64,000 nt of DNA from Paralithodes platypus (Eukaryota > Arthropoda > Malacostraca > Decapoda > Lithodidae). Each line of letters begins with the position of its first letter. The first letter of the stretch is position 1. The position numbers were made by a program, and so were the translations under genes. The DNA lies in assembly GCA_032716605.1 (NCBI GenBank), contig CM064501.1:21162734-21226733 (forward strand), read 5' to 3'. The notes under the pieces are model-generated. The model was not told the origin of the DNA, made no database searches, and saw nothing but the letters and a program-made list of their open reading frames with translations. This document shows positions 1 to 10,561 of the stretch, piece after piece.

Positions 1-778
1 GAGGACAAACAGGTACATAAATATAGATCCGACCAGAACCAAGAATTTGATTAACTCCCAAAAAGCGGGCATGCTCGTTTACATGACCGTAGTGCTGGGT
101 GGGTATATTTACCGAACACGAGCTTCAAGCAAGAGCCAGAGCGTAATACAATTATATATCCGTGAAAGGGCGATAATAGTGCTTACCAATGACACCTGAA
201 TCATCCTTGTACAACCACAGGTTATATTGCAACGATCGTGTAACCGGAGGTGAAAGTTCCCTAAAATGAGGTATTTTCCGTTTTTTTCCTTGTTGCACGA
301 GGTAGGGAGGTGGGGATAAGAGATAATACGTGTCAGTGACAGCCCCAAGGTGGTGGCGAGCGTTCCGAGGCCAGCTATCGACCCCCAAACGGGTGGTCTC
401 TCTCTCATAGCTTATAATGTCCTCAAAATGGCACCCGTCATATGAAGGGCGCGCAAGGGAGGCCATATTCTCTCTCCCGTCGTATGACGGGCACCGTCGG
501 TAGAAGGATAAAGAGCGTTCCGTGAATTTTAAAACCACTACTTTAAAGATTTGCTATGCAAAACGCTTGTAGCATACGCAACACATTTTCAGAATTAGAG
601 GAACTAGTGTTTACAGAAACTTACGATGTTATTGGCATTACAGAATCTTGGCTCAATACAGAAGAAAGAGACTTTTTAGCAGAGTATTCACTTCCCGGTT
701 ATGTAACTTTTGAGAAAAGCCGAATAAATAAAAATGGATGTGGCGTTTCACTTTTCATCAAAGAAAGTTTTAGGAACA
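1..778 (+). pseudogene. CR1-like LINE, ORF2 N-terminal fragment split by a MITE
   Basis: Bases 1-50 and 513-778 match the start of ORF2 of the CR1-like element seen at 36.9-41.6 kb and 62.7 kb. The translated part contains the opening of an apurinic-type endonuclease: an RSIRN-type segment, then ITESWLNTEERDFLAEY with the catalytic Glu of the TES motif, then the FEKSRINKNG segment. Similarity stops near 778, before the GDFN and SDH motifs, so the catalytic domain is incomplete and no RT follows. A TTAA-flanked MITE interrupts it at 51-512. This is a dead retrotransposon fragment. The family assignment rests on the better copies in this same window. Confidence 0.8.
51..512 (-). mobile_element. 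TTAA-flanked piggyBac-like MITE (diverged copy)
   Basis: The insert starts at TTAA (51-54) and ends at GGATAA (507-512), where the host LINE would carry TTAA. Host LINE sequence continues on both sides. The inside matches the minus orientation of the 488-bp family at 40.2, 41.6, 49.0, 58.5 and 60.3 kb (the AGAGCCAGAGCGTAATACAA stretch, the GAAAGGGCG stretch, the CAATGACACC stretch). The first terminus reads TTAACTCCCAAAAAGCGGGC. It is well diverged and closest to the copy at 23578. It has no coding capacity. Confidence 0.72.
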
Positions 779-1360
779 TTTGTTTGTTGTTACCTTAAGG
801 GGTTAAGATTTGGTTTTCTTGTTGTTTGGTTGATTGAAGATTCTGGTCGATTCTGGTAGATTTTCTGGTTGAATATAGACTCTAGATTACCGCATTTATT
901 ATTCTATTCCTATTTAAGTAATAGTAAATACTTCCACCGTATATTCTTATTATCAATAAATATAATGTTGATACTTATAGGTAAAGGAGATTTAAAATAA
1001 TTGTATCAAGCCACAGGAATTTATTCAGGAATAAAGCTTAATGAATGCAGGAGCGTAAGTACTAGAACATAATTATATACATGGAGAATTCCCCATATGG
1101 AGAGAATAATCTCAAGACCTCTTAGTTTTTGTTGCTTTCTCTTGGCACTGGATATATAAGCCTGACTGTACCCCAATTGTATGTTATTTCTGAAGAAGCT
1201 GTGTCAGGCGAAATGTTGCATAAACTTGGGTCCTATTCTGGATTTGTGTCATTACCTAATCTGTCACAGCCAATGCTGTTTCTTCACCAGAACTTAAATA
1301 TTGCACAAAATCTGTAGAATCAATCAAAACCTTCATTATTAATTTTAAATATTCTACAAT
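779..1360. other. No gene seen
   Basis: AT-rich sequence between the CR1-like fragment and the RTE-like element. I see no convincing coding frame, RNA gene or tandem repeat. A 62-codon plus-strand frame at 1129-1317 has no recognisable motif and is treated as chance. Confidence 0.5.
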
Positions 1361-1570
1361 AACCTCCCCTGAGGGTTAGGGAATAGAATATGCCCACGTG
1401 CCTTCTGCTTGTCGTAAGAGGCGACTAAAGAGGTTGGGTCGGTGGGCTTGCGACCCCCACCCGGAAAAAATATCTAAGCAAAGAAAAACGAACGAACAGC
1501 CTCGGATCCGGACGGAACCTACGTTGACGAACCACGACCGACTAAGGACATACCTTCGGACATTCTGAGA

Positions 1571-2494
1571 ATGGCTACGTGGAATGTTAGTGGCATGAAT
1601 GATGGCACAAAAGAGAGAGAGGTTCTGGAAGTGTTAGTGAATGCCAGGCTGGATGTATGTGGAATGACAGAGACCAAATGGAAAGGTTCAGATGTTAGAG
1701 AGTGGGAGTGTGGAATGGGTGTGTGTGCTGGAGTGAGTGAACGAACAGCGAGAGAAGGTGCATGTTTGTTTGTAAGTAGCAAATGGAAGGAATGTGTAAG
1801 AGAGTATGGGTCTGTGGGTTCAAGGATTGTGTGGGTCAGAATGAAAGTAGGAATACAATCATGGGTGATTCTATGCGTGTATGCCCCGACAGAGGATATA
1901 CTTGAAAGAAAGAAAGAGGAGTTCTGGATGAATGTGGAGGCGTGCCTGGAGAAGTTTGACAAGAACGAAAGAATATTTCTGATTGGGGATATGAATGGTA
2001 AGGTGGGTGATAGGAAAGTTGAGGGAGTGGTGGGAGGGTCGGGGGTACCATCAGAGGTGAATGGGAATGGTAGTGCACTTGTGGACGTATGTGTGGGGAG
2101 GAGGCTGTGGATAGCCAACACCTTCTTCCGACACAGAATGATCCACAGGTACACGTGGAAACGGATGTTGACGATGAAGGATAAGACAGTGGTGGAACAA
2201 AAGTCATTGAATGATTATGTATGTGTGGATGAACGAATGAAATTTGTGATGGATGCTAGAGTGCATAGGGGTATTGGAGGGGGTCTGTCTTATCATTATG
2301 TAGTGGTAGCTAAGGTTAGCATACAAAAGAAGTGGGTGAGGAGAGCTGGAGGGAGGCGAGAGGAGGGTGGAATGGTTAGGAGGGTGGAGAGGTTGCAGGA
2401 GGAGGAAGTCAGGGAGGAGTACAGGAGAGCAGTGGAAAGACGACTAGGGGGGTTCGACCTGGAAGTTGTGGAGGAGATGAGCAAGGTGTTTTAA
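1571..2494 (+). pseudogene. RTE-like ORF, endonuclease part
   Basis: This 307-codon frame starts with MATWNVSG, the usual beginning of an RTE endonuclease. Visible motifs in order: WNV with the catalytic Asn (residues 4-6), TETKW with the catalytic Glu (about residue 36), YAPTED (about 100), and GDMNG (about 140). The expected SDHY near the end is changed to LSYHY, so a catalytic Asp is lost. The domain would nick target DNA to prime reverse transcription. The frame runs off into a stop at 2494, but the next frame (2523 onward) continues the same protein, so one small indel near 2478-2490 separates the endonuclease from the RT. Confidence 0.85.
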
Positions 2495-3521
2495 GGATGA
2501 GATCTGTGCAGCATGTGAGGAGGTGTGTGAAGTGAGGAGAAGGGGGAGGGGAGTGAAAGGTACAGCATGGTGGACAGAAGAGGTAAGAATAGCTGTGGAA
2601 GAAAAGAAGAAAGCATATAGAGAGTGGTTGGGTAGTAGAGGGAATGAAGATTTCGAGAGACAGAAACGAGCGAGGTACGTGGAGAGTAAGAGGGTGGTGA
2701 AGAGAGTAGTGAAGGAAAGTAAGAGAAGAGTAGATGAGGAATTTGGAAGGAATCTGAGTGTAAAATGGAGGGAGAGTAAGAAACTGTTCTGGAAAGAAGT
2801 CAAGAAAGTTAGGGAAGGTAGCAAGGGAAACAGTAAGGGTGTGAAAGATAAGAATGGGAGAATGCTGGCTGAGAAGCAAGAGAGAGTCGAAAGATGGAGG
2901 GAGTACTTCAGTGAGTTGCTAAATGTAAGGAATGAAGAGCCAACAAACATAGCTGGATATGGTATGGGAGGGAGAAGAAGAGAAGTAGTGGAGGAGGAGG
3001 TGGGGATCAGGAGGTCAGAAGTGTGGGAAGCCATGAAAAGAGTGAAGTTGGGGAAAGCACCAGGAACAGATGGAGTGTGTGGGGAAATGTTGAGGTATGG
3101 TGGTGAGATAGTGATAGAATGGGTATGGAAAATGTGCAAACTAGCATGGGAGAAGGGAAGTGCACCCGATGACTGGAAGACTGGCATAATAGTCCCCCTA
3201 TATAAGGGCAAAGGGGAAAGAGGAGTGTGTGGTAACCACCGAGGAATATGTCTTCTAAGCGTAGTAGGGAAGGTATACAGTAGGGTAGTGATTGAGAGAG
3301 TGAGAACGGAGAAATGGATAGGCGACGAGCAATGTGTAGATCAGATTTTTACCCTGAATTGTGTTGTGGAGAAGTATCTGGAGAAGAAACAAAAGGTGTA
3401 TGTTGCCTTTATGGACTTGGAGAATGCCTATGACAGAGTGGATAGAGAAGGTTTGTGGAAAGTACTTAGAATATACGGAGTAGAGGGCAAGTTGCTGAAA
3501 GTAGTGAAGAGCATGTATGAG
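2491..3521 (+). pseudogene. RTE-like ORF, linker and RT fingers/palm
   Basis: Continues the RTE protein in a new frame. It shows WWTEEVR and FWKEVKKVR linker blocks, LGKAPGTDGV, the PLYKGKGERG block, NHRGICLLSVVGK, and the first palm motif AFMDLENAYDRVD with the first catalytic Asp. It is cut at MYEY by the antisense CR1-like insertion at 3522. The same blocks occur in the second RTE-like element near 16.2-16.9 kb, which supports the reading. Confidence 0.85.
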
Positions 3522-3776
3522 TACAAAGGAGTACAAAGGAGTACAAAGGAAATCAAGCAACAACAGATCCAGTGACCCTTCTAGGTTGCTTGTCCTCCAA
3601 AACACTGAGGATCAAGTGTCCAAACAGTGGTTTAGAGTGGGTAAGGGAACATTGGAAAGGGAATTACTGCCCTGGAACTAATGTCCGTGGCAGGATTAGG
3701 AAGTTAGTAGGGGACAGATGGGTTAGTAACTGAGGGGGGGATAAAATAAAGTTATTCATTTACAAACGCAGTCATT
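3522..3776 (-). mobile_element. 5'-truncated CR1-like LINE 3' end inserted in the RTE RT
   Basis: On the minus strand this is the last few codons and 3' UTR of the CR1-like family seen at 44.17-44.41 kb, ending in repeated GAGTACAAAG units that match the CTTTGTACTC repeats at 44.39 kb. The direct repeat TATGAG (3516-3521 and 3777-3782) fits a target-site duplication. The LINE RT reading frame resumes exactly after it. So a late CR1-like retrotransposition disrupted the RTE element. Confidence 0.88.
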
Positions 3777-3782
3777 TATGAG

Positions 3783-4460
3783 GGTGCAAAGGCGGCAGTA
3801 CGTGTGGAGAGTGAGCAGAGCGAGTTCTTTGACCTGAATGTTGGTTTGAAAGAGGGGTGTGTGATGTCCCTGTGGTTGTTTACTATTATGGATGGAGTCA
3901 TGAAAGAAATACTATCAAGAGCAGTGGATGTTGGTGTATCGCTGAAAAGGGAGGGAATTGAGTGGAAGCTACCTATACTACTGTTTGCGGATGATATAGT
4001 TCTGATGAGTGATAATGAATGGGAGTTGCAGGGTCTGGTAAATGAGTTTGGAACAGTGTGCGAAAAACGGAATTTGAAGGTAAATGCGGGGAAGAGCAAG
4101 GTTATGGTCTTCGAAAAGGGTGAAGTCACAGAGTGTGAGGTGAAGCTGAACGGTCAGGCTATGGAGATCGTCAACTCTTTTAAGTATCTGGGCAGTGTGT
4201 TGAGTAAAGATGGGACTATGGATGAAGAAGTGCGGGAGAGGGTACAACAGGGGAAGAGGGTTGTAGGAACGCTGAAAGCAGTAACAAGAAATAGGGTGGT
4301 CAGTATGGAAGTGAAGAAGTCCTTGCATGACAGTGTGGTAATCCCGACACTGACTTACGGAAGCGAAGCATGGACATTGGTTGAGAGACTCAGACCAAGA
4401 GTGAGAGCAGTGGAAATGAATTACTTAAGGAGTGCATGCAGAGTTACATGGGAGGGATAG
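3783..4460 (+). pseudogene. RTE-like ORF, RT palm and thumb
   Basis: Resumes the RTE protein after the insertion: GLKEGCVMSLWLF (canonical GLRQGCVMSPWLF, here slightly changed), then LLFADDIVLM with the catalytic Asp pair at about 3990-3995, then the INSFKYLGS-type block (VNSFKYLGSVLSKDG). The frame ends at 4460 after a frameshift. Catalytic residues are intact in this part although the gene as a whole is broken. Confidence 0.88.
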
Positions 4461-4779
4461 ACAGACTTATGAGGAAGTAAGAAGGAGGTGTGGTGTGGAG
4501 GTAGATGTGCTGGAAAGTGTAAAAAGGAACAACTTGAGATGGTTCGGCCATATGGAACGTATGGAAAGCGAGAGAATGACTAAGAGGGTGTACGAGAGCG
4601 AGGTGGAGGGACAGAGAGGGAGAGGTAGACCGAATGAGAGGTGGAAGGATGGAGTGAGGAAGTACATGAACGAAGGCAGTGCTGGTTGGGGGGAGGGGCA
4701 TCGACTGACTGGGGACAGAGGTACATGGGGGCGTTTCGTTCGTGGCCACCCCTTTGGGGATCACGGCATCAGGCAATAG
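4461..4779 (+). pseudogene. RTE-like ORF, C-terminal region
   Basis: In the next frame the protein continues as ESVKRNNLRWFGHMERM...RGRGRPNERWKDGVRKYM, a typical C-terminal signature of RTE-type endonuclease-RT proteins (LRWxGHVxRM, GRPxxRWxD). It stops at 4779, a dozen bases before the (ATAG)n tail. The first bases of this frame overlap the end of the previous one, showing a single indel. Confidence 0.85.
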
Positions 4780-4798
4780 ATAGATAGATAGAACCTCC

Positions 4799-5423
4799 AA
4801 AACGTCAGAAGAGGTAATGTTAACCCTTGAATCGTACCAATACCAACATTAGTCATCTTTATAATTATTCCCTCCGTAATTATTTCATAAAGTGCTTAGG
4901 TTTCTCTAACTTCGATCTTATCTGACAATGTGTAAGTAGTTAACCCCATGGGAATTAGTATGCGCTTTGAAAGTTTATTCTAGTTATTACTAAAGTATGT
5001 GATTCCGTTTAGGAAGACATTGTGGGAGCTTGAGAGTTAAAGGAGATTGTGTTTACCTTTTCATTCCTAGAAGTCCTTCAAAAATTATCCTTCCAAAGGT
5101 GTCACTACATCCAAACATGACCACCATACAATCTACCACGATGACTTAAACCTAGTCACCTAGACAACACTGACGGGTTAACATAGAGGTTATCTATATA
5201 ATTACACTGCGTCTGAGTGCTTAGATTCATGACTTGGTAAAAATGGTTTTACCTTTATTGTACATTGGTCTTCCATATATTCCCCAGGCTTCGCACCACC
5301 TCACTGTAAACAAACAGTCCACGAATAATCCTGTGACCAACTATGCCTGGCAGATTTGGTTTGGGGTGGACAATTATGGTGGATATAATTGAGGTCGGCC
5401 CCCATGCCTCATATTATATACAC

Positions 5424-5429
<6 letters not shown>
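4799..5429. other. No gene seen
   Basis: Unique-looking AT-rich sequence between the RTE-like element and the first (TA)n array. No supported coding frame, RNA gene or repeat. Confidence 0.5.
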
Positions 5430-5495
<66 letters not shown>

Positions 5496-5530
5496 GGTAT
5501 ATATAATATATATATATTATACATATATGC

Positions 5531-5608
<78 letters not shown>

Positions 5609-5669
5609 TGTATATATATATATATATATATATATACTGCATACATATATAATTATATATATATATACC

Positions 5670-5724
<55 letters not shown>

Positions 5725-5729
5725 TTTTT
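5430..5729. repeat. (TA)n microsatellite ending in a T run
   Basis: About 285 bp of nearly pure TA with sparse interruptions (ACGG, CTG, CCGG), then about 14 T. The T run is the 3' poly-A of the minus-strand Jockey-type LINE that follows. Long Tyr/Ile open frames here are artefacts of the repeat. Confidence 0.95.
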
Positions 5730-5829
5730 CTATGTGATTGAGGGAGGCAAAAGGCATTACTGCCTATAACGAGTGCCTCCCCCATAGTTGAAAGAGTGAC
5801 AGGGCCAAAATCAAGGGACGTTCGAGCCA

Positions 5830-7253
5830 AAATGCATGGACACACAGAGTTTGAAGCAATTTAAGTCATAGGAAGAGGGAAAGACTGATTCTGGGAGAGA
5901 GTTTCAGAGCTCAGCTGTTGAGTAGAAGAAAGTTTGAGAGTAACGTTTCACTCTTGGGTTGGAGAGTTGCACAGAGTAGGGGTGGGATTGAGTTGCAAGA
6001 CGGGTACCACGTGCCCTACGTAAAGGAGGTGGTATGCACTGGGATAGCTCTGAGGAACACTAATTATTATAGTAGCGATAGAATAGCGAGAGAGATGCAA
6101 CATTGCGGCGGAGAGAGAGAGATTGCAGAGAGTTGGTGAGTGGACGGGAGTTAATGATACGAAAGGCCTTCCTTTCAACTTTGTCTAGGAGAGCGGTGTG
6201 AGAGGAACCTCCCCACACATGTGAACAATACTCAATACAAGGGCGCACTATGCCCCTGTACAGAGCAAGAAGCTGTGCTGAGGAAAAGAACCCCCTAAGG
6301 CGGTTGAGCACACCCAGCTTCTGGGAGGCTGCCTTAGCAAGACTGGTAATATGGTCCTTCCAAATGAGAGCAGAAGAAAAAGAGACACCAAGAATATTGA
6401 GAGAAGATGAAGGGTTGATTTTTGTATTGTTGAAGAATAAGGGATAGTCCGCTGGGAGATCCTGACAGGTAGATAGATGGAGAAATTGGGTTTTGGAGGC
6501 ATTAAAGTTAACAAGGTTTTCTCTGCCCCAATTGGAAATAGTATTTAGATCAGAATATAAGAGTTCTATGGCTTCATTACGTTTATCGTTGAGGAATTGC
6601 TGGCTGGGGCGTTCTGAAAAACTAATGGAGTAGTGTAAGGTTGAGTCGTCTGCGTATGAATGGATGGGAATTAAGGTACAGTTAAGGAGATCATTTATAA
6701 AAATTAGAAAGAGAATAGGAGATAGGACAGAGCCCTGAGGAACACCGGAGTTTATAGGGTGAGGAAGTGAACTAGGGCCGTCCACAACCGCGGCTATGGA
6801 ACGGCCGGAAAGGATATTAGAGACAAAGGCACAGATGGAGGGATAGAAACCGAAGGAGGGTAGTTTAGAAATTAAAGATTTATGCCAGACTCTATCGAAG
6901 GCTTTCGATATGTCTAGTGCAATAGAAAAAGTCTCACCGAAGTCCCGAAAGGAGGATGACCAAGAGTTAGTAAGATATGAAAGAAGATCACCAGTAGAGC
7001 GACCCTTAAGGAAGCCATACTGGCGATCTGAGAGCAGATTATGAGAAGAGAAATGCTTAAGAAATTTGGAAGCAAGAATAGTTTCAAAAACTTTAGAAAG
7101 ACAAGAGATGAGAGCAATTGGACAATAGTTGGAGGGTTGAGAGCGGTCACCCTTCTTTGGGACAGGTTGAATGTGAGCAAACTTCCAGCATGAAGGGAAG
7201 ACGTTAGAGGATAGACAGAGACGAAAGAGTTTGCCTAGGCAGGGAATCAGCAC
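5830..7253 (-). pseudogene. Jockey-type ORF, reverse transcriptase
   Basis: The RT continues after a second frameshift near 7250. In order: IQPVPKKGDRSQPSNYCPIA, ALDISKAFDRVWH with the first catalytic Asp, GVPQGSVLSPILF, HSYADDSTLHYS with the catalytic Asp pair near 6650, and LNILGVSFSS. It then reads WKDHITSLAKAASQKLGVLN and HVWGGSSHTALLDKVERKAF. A TAG replaces a Gln codon at 6060 (FYRYYNN stop). Beyond it the same frame continues for about 75 codons in a C-terminal region that is intact in the plus-strand copy at 46301-46738. Otherwise one of the better-kept RT frames in the window. Confidence 0.85.
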
Positions 7254-7361
7254 GGAAGCACAGTTTTGAGAACGACAGGAGGAACACCGTCCGGACCGTA
7301 CGCCTTATTAGTGTTAAGCCCAGAGAGGGTAGAAAGTACATCTTTAGAAGAGATTAGGATA

Positions 7362-8543
7362 TTAGGCATAAGTAAGAGAGGGCGGAGAGGGAGGAATAGC
7401 ACCGGAATCATCCAAGGTGGAGTTTCTAGCAAAAGTTTGCACGAAGAGTTTAGCTTTGTCAGAGGAAGAAGTGATGGTAGTGCCATCAGAGTGGGAAAGG
7501 GGAGGGAAAGACGAGGAAGATAAATTGTTGGAGAGGTTTTTGGCTAGATGCCAGAAAGCTTGGTAAGAGCTAGAGTTGGATAATTCAGTGCATTTATTAT
7601 TGATGAAAGAGTGTTTGGCAAGTCGAAGAACAGATTTGGCTTGATTCCGGGCAGAAACATAAGAAGAATGAGAGTCTTGAGTTTTAAGGCGTCGGTACCG
7701 TTTGAATGCTTCCTCCTTATTGCGGACAGCAGTAGAACAGGCGTGAGTAAACCAAGATTTGTTAGCATTAGTCTGAGAGAAAGAGAATGGAATGTATGCT
7801 TCCATGCCCGATAGGATTACCTCGGTAATGCGTTCAGCACTCTCCGAGGGTCCCCGGCCACGGAAGCAGAAATCATTCCATGGGAAATCAAAGAAGTACT
7901 GCCGGAGAGCCTCCCAGTCGGCAGCGCCAAAGTGCCACAAGCGCCGCCGGCTAGGAGGATCGGGTGGCCGTACTGGAGAGATAGGACAGGTGACAGAGAT
8001 AAGTTTATGGTCGGAGGAGCCCAGAGGAGAGAAAAGATCGACAGTATAAGAAGAAGGGTTAGAAGTTAGAAACAAGTCAAGAATGTTGGGGCGACCTCCG
8101 ATGCGATCCGGGATACGGGTGGGTTGCTGAACTAACTGCTCTAGGTCATTAATGATAGAGAAGACGTAGGCTTGTTCACCAGGTGGATCAGTAGTGTGAG
8201 AGGAGAGCCATTGGCGGTGGTGAACGTTGAAATCTCCTAAGATGGAGATTTCTGAGAAAGGAGAAATGGATAGAATGTGTTCCACTGTAGAGTTTAGATA
8301 GTCAAAGAATTTGGGAAAGTTGGTAGAGTTAGGGGAAAGATAGACAGCACAGAAATATTTAGTAAGAGAATGACAGGAAAGTTTGAGCCATAAAGTTGAG
8401 AATTCAGTGGAGTCAAAATCGGGAACACGAGAGCAAGTGAGTTTGTTGTGCACATATGCACAACATCCACCTTTGGCTTTGAAACTAGGATAGAGAAAGT
8501 AGGAGGATTCAGAGAAGGGGCTGCTGGATGTTGCTACAGACAC
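7362..8543 (-). pseudogene. Jockey-type ORF, endonuclease and linker
   Basis: This 393-codon frame starts inside the endonuclease. Visible are [22 protein letters not shown] with the catalytic Asp and Asn, a QPTRIPD block, [10 protein letters not shown], and LGSSDHKLI with the catalytic Asp-His pair. The linker ([20 protein letters not shown]) leads toward the RT. The N-terminus with the first Asn and Glu is missing because the element is 5' truncated at the (TA)n. The frame ends at 7362, and an overlapping frame (7247-7486) carries the next block, AYGPDGVPPVVLK, so a frameshift lies near 7380. Confidence 0.85.
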
Positions 8544-8597
8544 CTGAGTTTCGGTGAGGAAGAGAAGATCAGGTTTGTAGGAGGAGAGATGGTGCTC

Positions 8598-8628
<31 letters not shown>

Positions 8629-8654
8629 AATATAATAACCGGTATATATATACA

Positions 8655-8708
<54 letters not shown>

Positions 8709-8728
8709 TGTATACATACTGTATATAC
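8598..8728. repeat. (TA)n microsatellite between two LINEs
   Basis: TA repeats with CAGTA and CTGTATAC interruptions separate the 5' end of LINE copy 1 from the 3' end of copy 2. Confidence 0.93.
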
Positions 8729-9066
8729 TCAAAATGCCTGGACACACAGAGTTTGAAGCAATTTAAGTCATTGGAAGAGGGAAAGACTGATTCTGGGAGA
8801 GTTCCAGAGCTCAGCAGTTGAATAGAAGCAAATCTGAAAATAACGTTTCACTCTTGGGTTGGAGAGTTGCACAGAGTAGGGGTGGGATTGTGTTGCAAGG
8901 CGGGTAATACATACCCTATGTAGAGGAGGTGGTATACACTGGGAAAGCTCAGAGGAACATTGATTATTATAGTAGCGATAGAATAGTGAGAGAGATGCAA
9001 CATTGCGGCGAAGACAGAATGATTTCCGAGAGTTGTGAGTTGGCGGGAGTTAATTATACGAAAGGC

Positions 9067-10236
9067 TTACCTTTCTACTTTGTCTAGGAGTGCAGTATGA
9101 GAAGATCCTTCCCACACATATAAAAAATACTCAATACAAGGAAGCATTGTGCCCCTGTACAGAGCAAGCAGTTGTGCAGAGGTAAAGAACCCCTTGAGGC
9201 AGTTGAGCACACCCAGCTTCTGGGAGGCTGCCTTGGCAAAGCTGGTAATATGGTTCTTCAAAGTGAGAACAGACGATAAAGAGACACCGAGAATATTGAG
9301 AGAAGATGAAGGATTTATTTTTGTATTGTTGAAGTGTAAGGGATAGTCCTCTTGGAGTTCTGAAAGGGTAGTAAGATGAAGACATTGGGTTTTGGAAACA
9401 TTAGAGGAAACAAGGTTTTCTCTGCCCCAATAGGAAATAGTAGTTAGATCAGAAGATAAGTGTTGCATGGCTTCATTACGTTTGTCTTTGAGGGATTGCT
9501 GGCTGGGCCGTTCTGGAAAACTAATTGAGTAGTGTAAGGTAGAGTCTTCTGGGTATGAATGAATGGGACTGGAGGTACAGTTGAGAAGATCATTTATGAA
9601 AATTAGAAAGAGAATGGGAGATAGGACAGAGCCCTGAGGAACACCGGAGTTGATAAGATGAGGAAGTGAGCAATGGCTGTCCACAACCACAGCTATGGAA
9701 CGGCCAGAAAGGAAATTAGATACAAAGGCACAGATGGAGGGATAAAAACCGAAGGAGGGTAGTTTAGAAATTAAAGATTTGTGTCAGACTCTATCGAAGG
9801 CGTTCGATATGTGTAGTGCAATAGAAAAGGTCTCACCGAAGTCCCGACAGAAAGATGACCAGTCAGTAAGATATGAAAGAAGATCACCAGTAGAGCGACC
9901 CTTATGGAAGCCATACTGGCGATCTGAGAGTAAATTATGAGAAGAGAAATGCTTAAGAAATTTAGAAGAAACAATAGTTTAAAACACTTTAGAGATACAA
10001 GAGATGAGATGAATTGGACGATAGTTGGAGGGTTCAGAGCGCTCACCCTTCTTTGGGACAGGTTGAATGAGAGCAAACTTCCAGCAAGAAAGGAAGACGT
10101 TAGAGGAGAGACAGAGACGAAAGAGTTTGCCTAGGCAGGGAGTCAGCACGGAAGCAGTTTTTGAGTACAACAGGAGGAACACCGTCCGGATTATACGCCT
10201 TCTTAGTATTAAGCCCAGAGAGGGTAGAAAATACAT
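9067..10236 (-). pseudogene. Jockey-type ORF, RT (copy 2, fragmented)
   Basis: RT blocks are spread over several frames. The PCLGKLFRLCLSSNVF and PVPKKGERSEPSNYRP region lies at 9979-10236. The segment at 9067-9690 carries INSGVPQGSVLSPILF, then HSYPEDSTLHYS where the catalytic YADD is changed to YPED, then GVLNCLKGFFTSAQLLALYR. The active site is therefore damaged as well as the frame. Confidence 0.82.
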
Positions 10237-10561
10237 CTTTAGAAGAGATTAGGATATTAGGCATAAGTAGGAGAGAGGGAGGTGGAGAGGGAGGAATAGA
10301 CCCCAATACCCAGTGGAGAGGGAAGAATAGCACCAGAATCATCCAATGTGGAGTTTCTAGCAAAAGTTTGAGCGAAGAGTTCAGCTTTGTCAGAGGAAGA
10401 AGTGATCAGAGTGGGAAAGGGGAGGGAAAGACGAGGAAGCAAAATTGTTGGAGAGGTTTTTGGCTAGATGCCAGAAAGCTTGGGAAGAGCTAGAGTTGGA
10501 TAGTTCAGTGCATTTATTATTGATGAAAGAGTGTTTGGCAAGTCGAAGAACAGATTTGGCT

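Larger units (their letters stand above)
1368..4791 (+). mobile_element. RTE-like non-LTR retrotransposon, near full length
   Basis: A ~3.4-kb element is bracketed by a direct repeat AACCTCC (1361-1367 and 4792-4798) that fits a target-site duplication. Its 5' UTR runs from CCTGAGGGTTAGG to the first ATG of the endonuclease at 1571. It encodes an AP-type endonuclease followed by a reverse transcriptase and ends in an (ATAG)n tail directly before the duplication, as RTE-type elements with short 3' tandem repeats do. The frame is broken by frameshifts near 2485 and 4455 and by a 255-bp CR1-like insertion at 3522-3776. Without that insertion it is about 3.17 kb, the usual size for a complete RTE-type element. 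RTE clade membership is inferred from motif style. Confidence 0.88.
5716..8597 (-). mobile_element. Jockey-type LINE, copy 1, bounded by (TA)n
   Basis: A minus-strand endonuclease-RT element. Its 3' UTR and poly-A abut (TA)n at 5716 and its truncated 5' end abuts (TA)n at 8598. The same sequence recurs at 8.7-11.9, 25.1-44.7 (in blocks), 46.2-46.8 and 55.7-56.9 kb, so it is an abundant family here. The clade is uncertain: [10 protein letters not shown] and YADDSTLHYS fit the Jockey/I supergroup, and no RNase H is visible. Confidence 0.88.

Noticed and set aside
1519..3211. Minus-strand frames of 120-255 codons rich in Ser/Thr/Leu/His
   Set aside because: Antisense shadows of the purine-rich RTE coding strand, without motifs of their own.
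5343..5845. Long Tyr/Ile-rich open frames on both strands
   Set aside because: They are translations of (TA)n; the same happens at 46.1, 47.3 and 54.9-55.3 kb.
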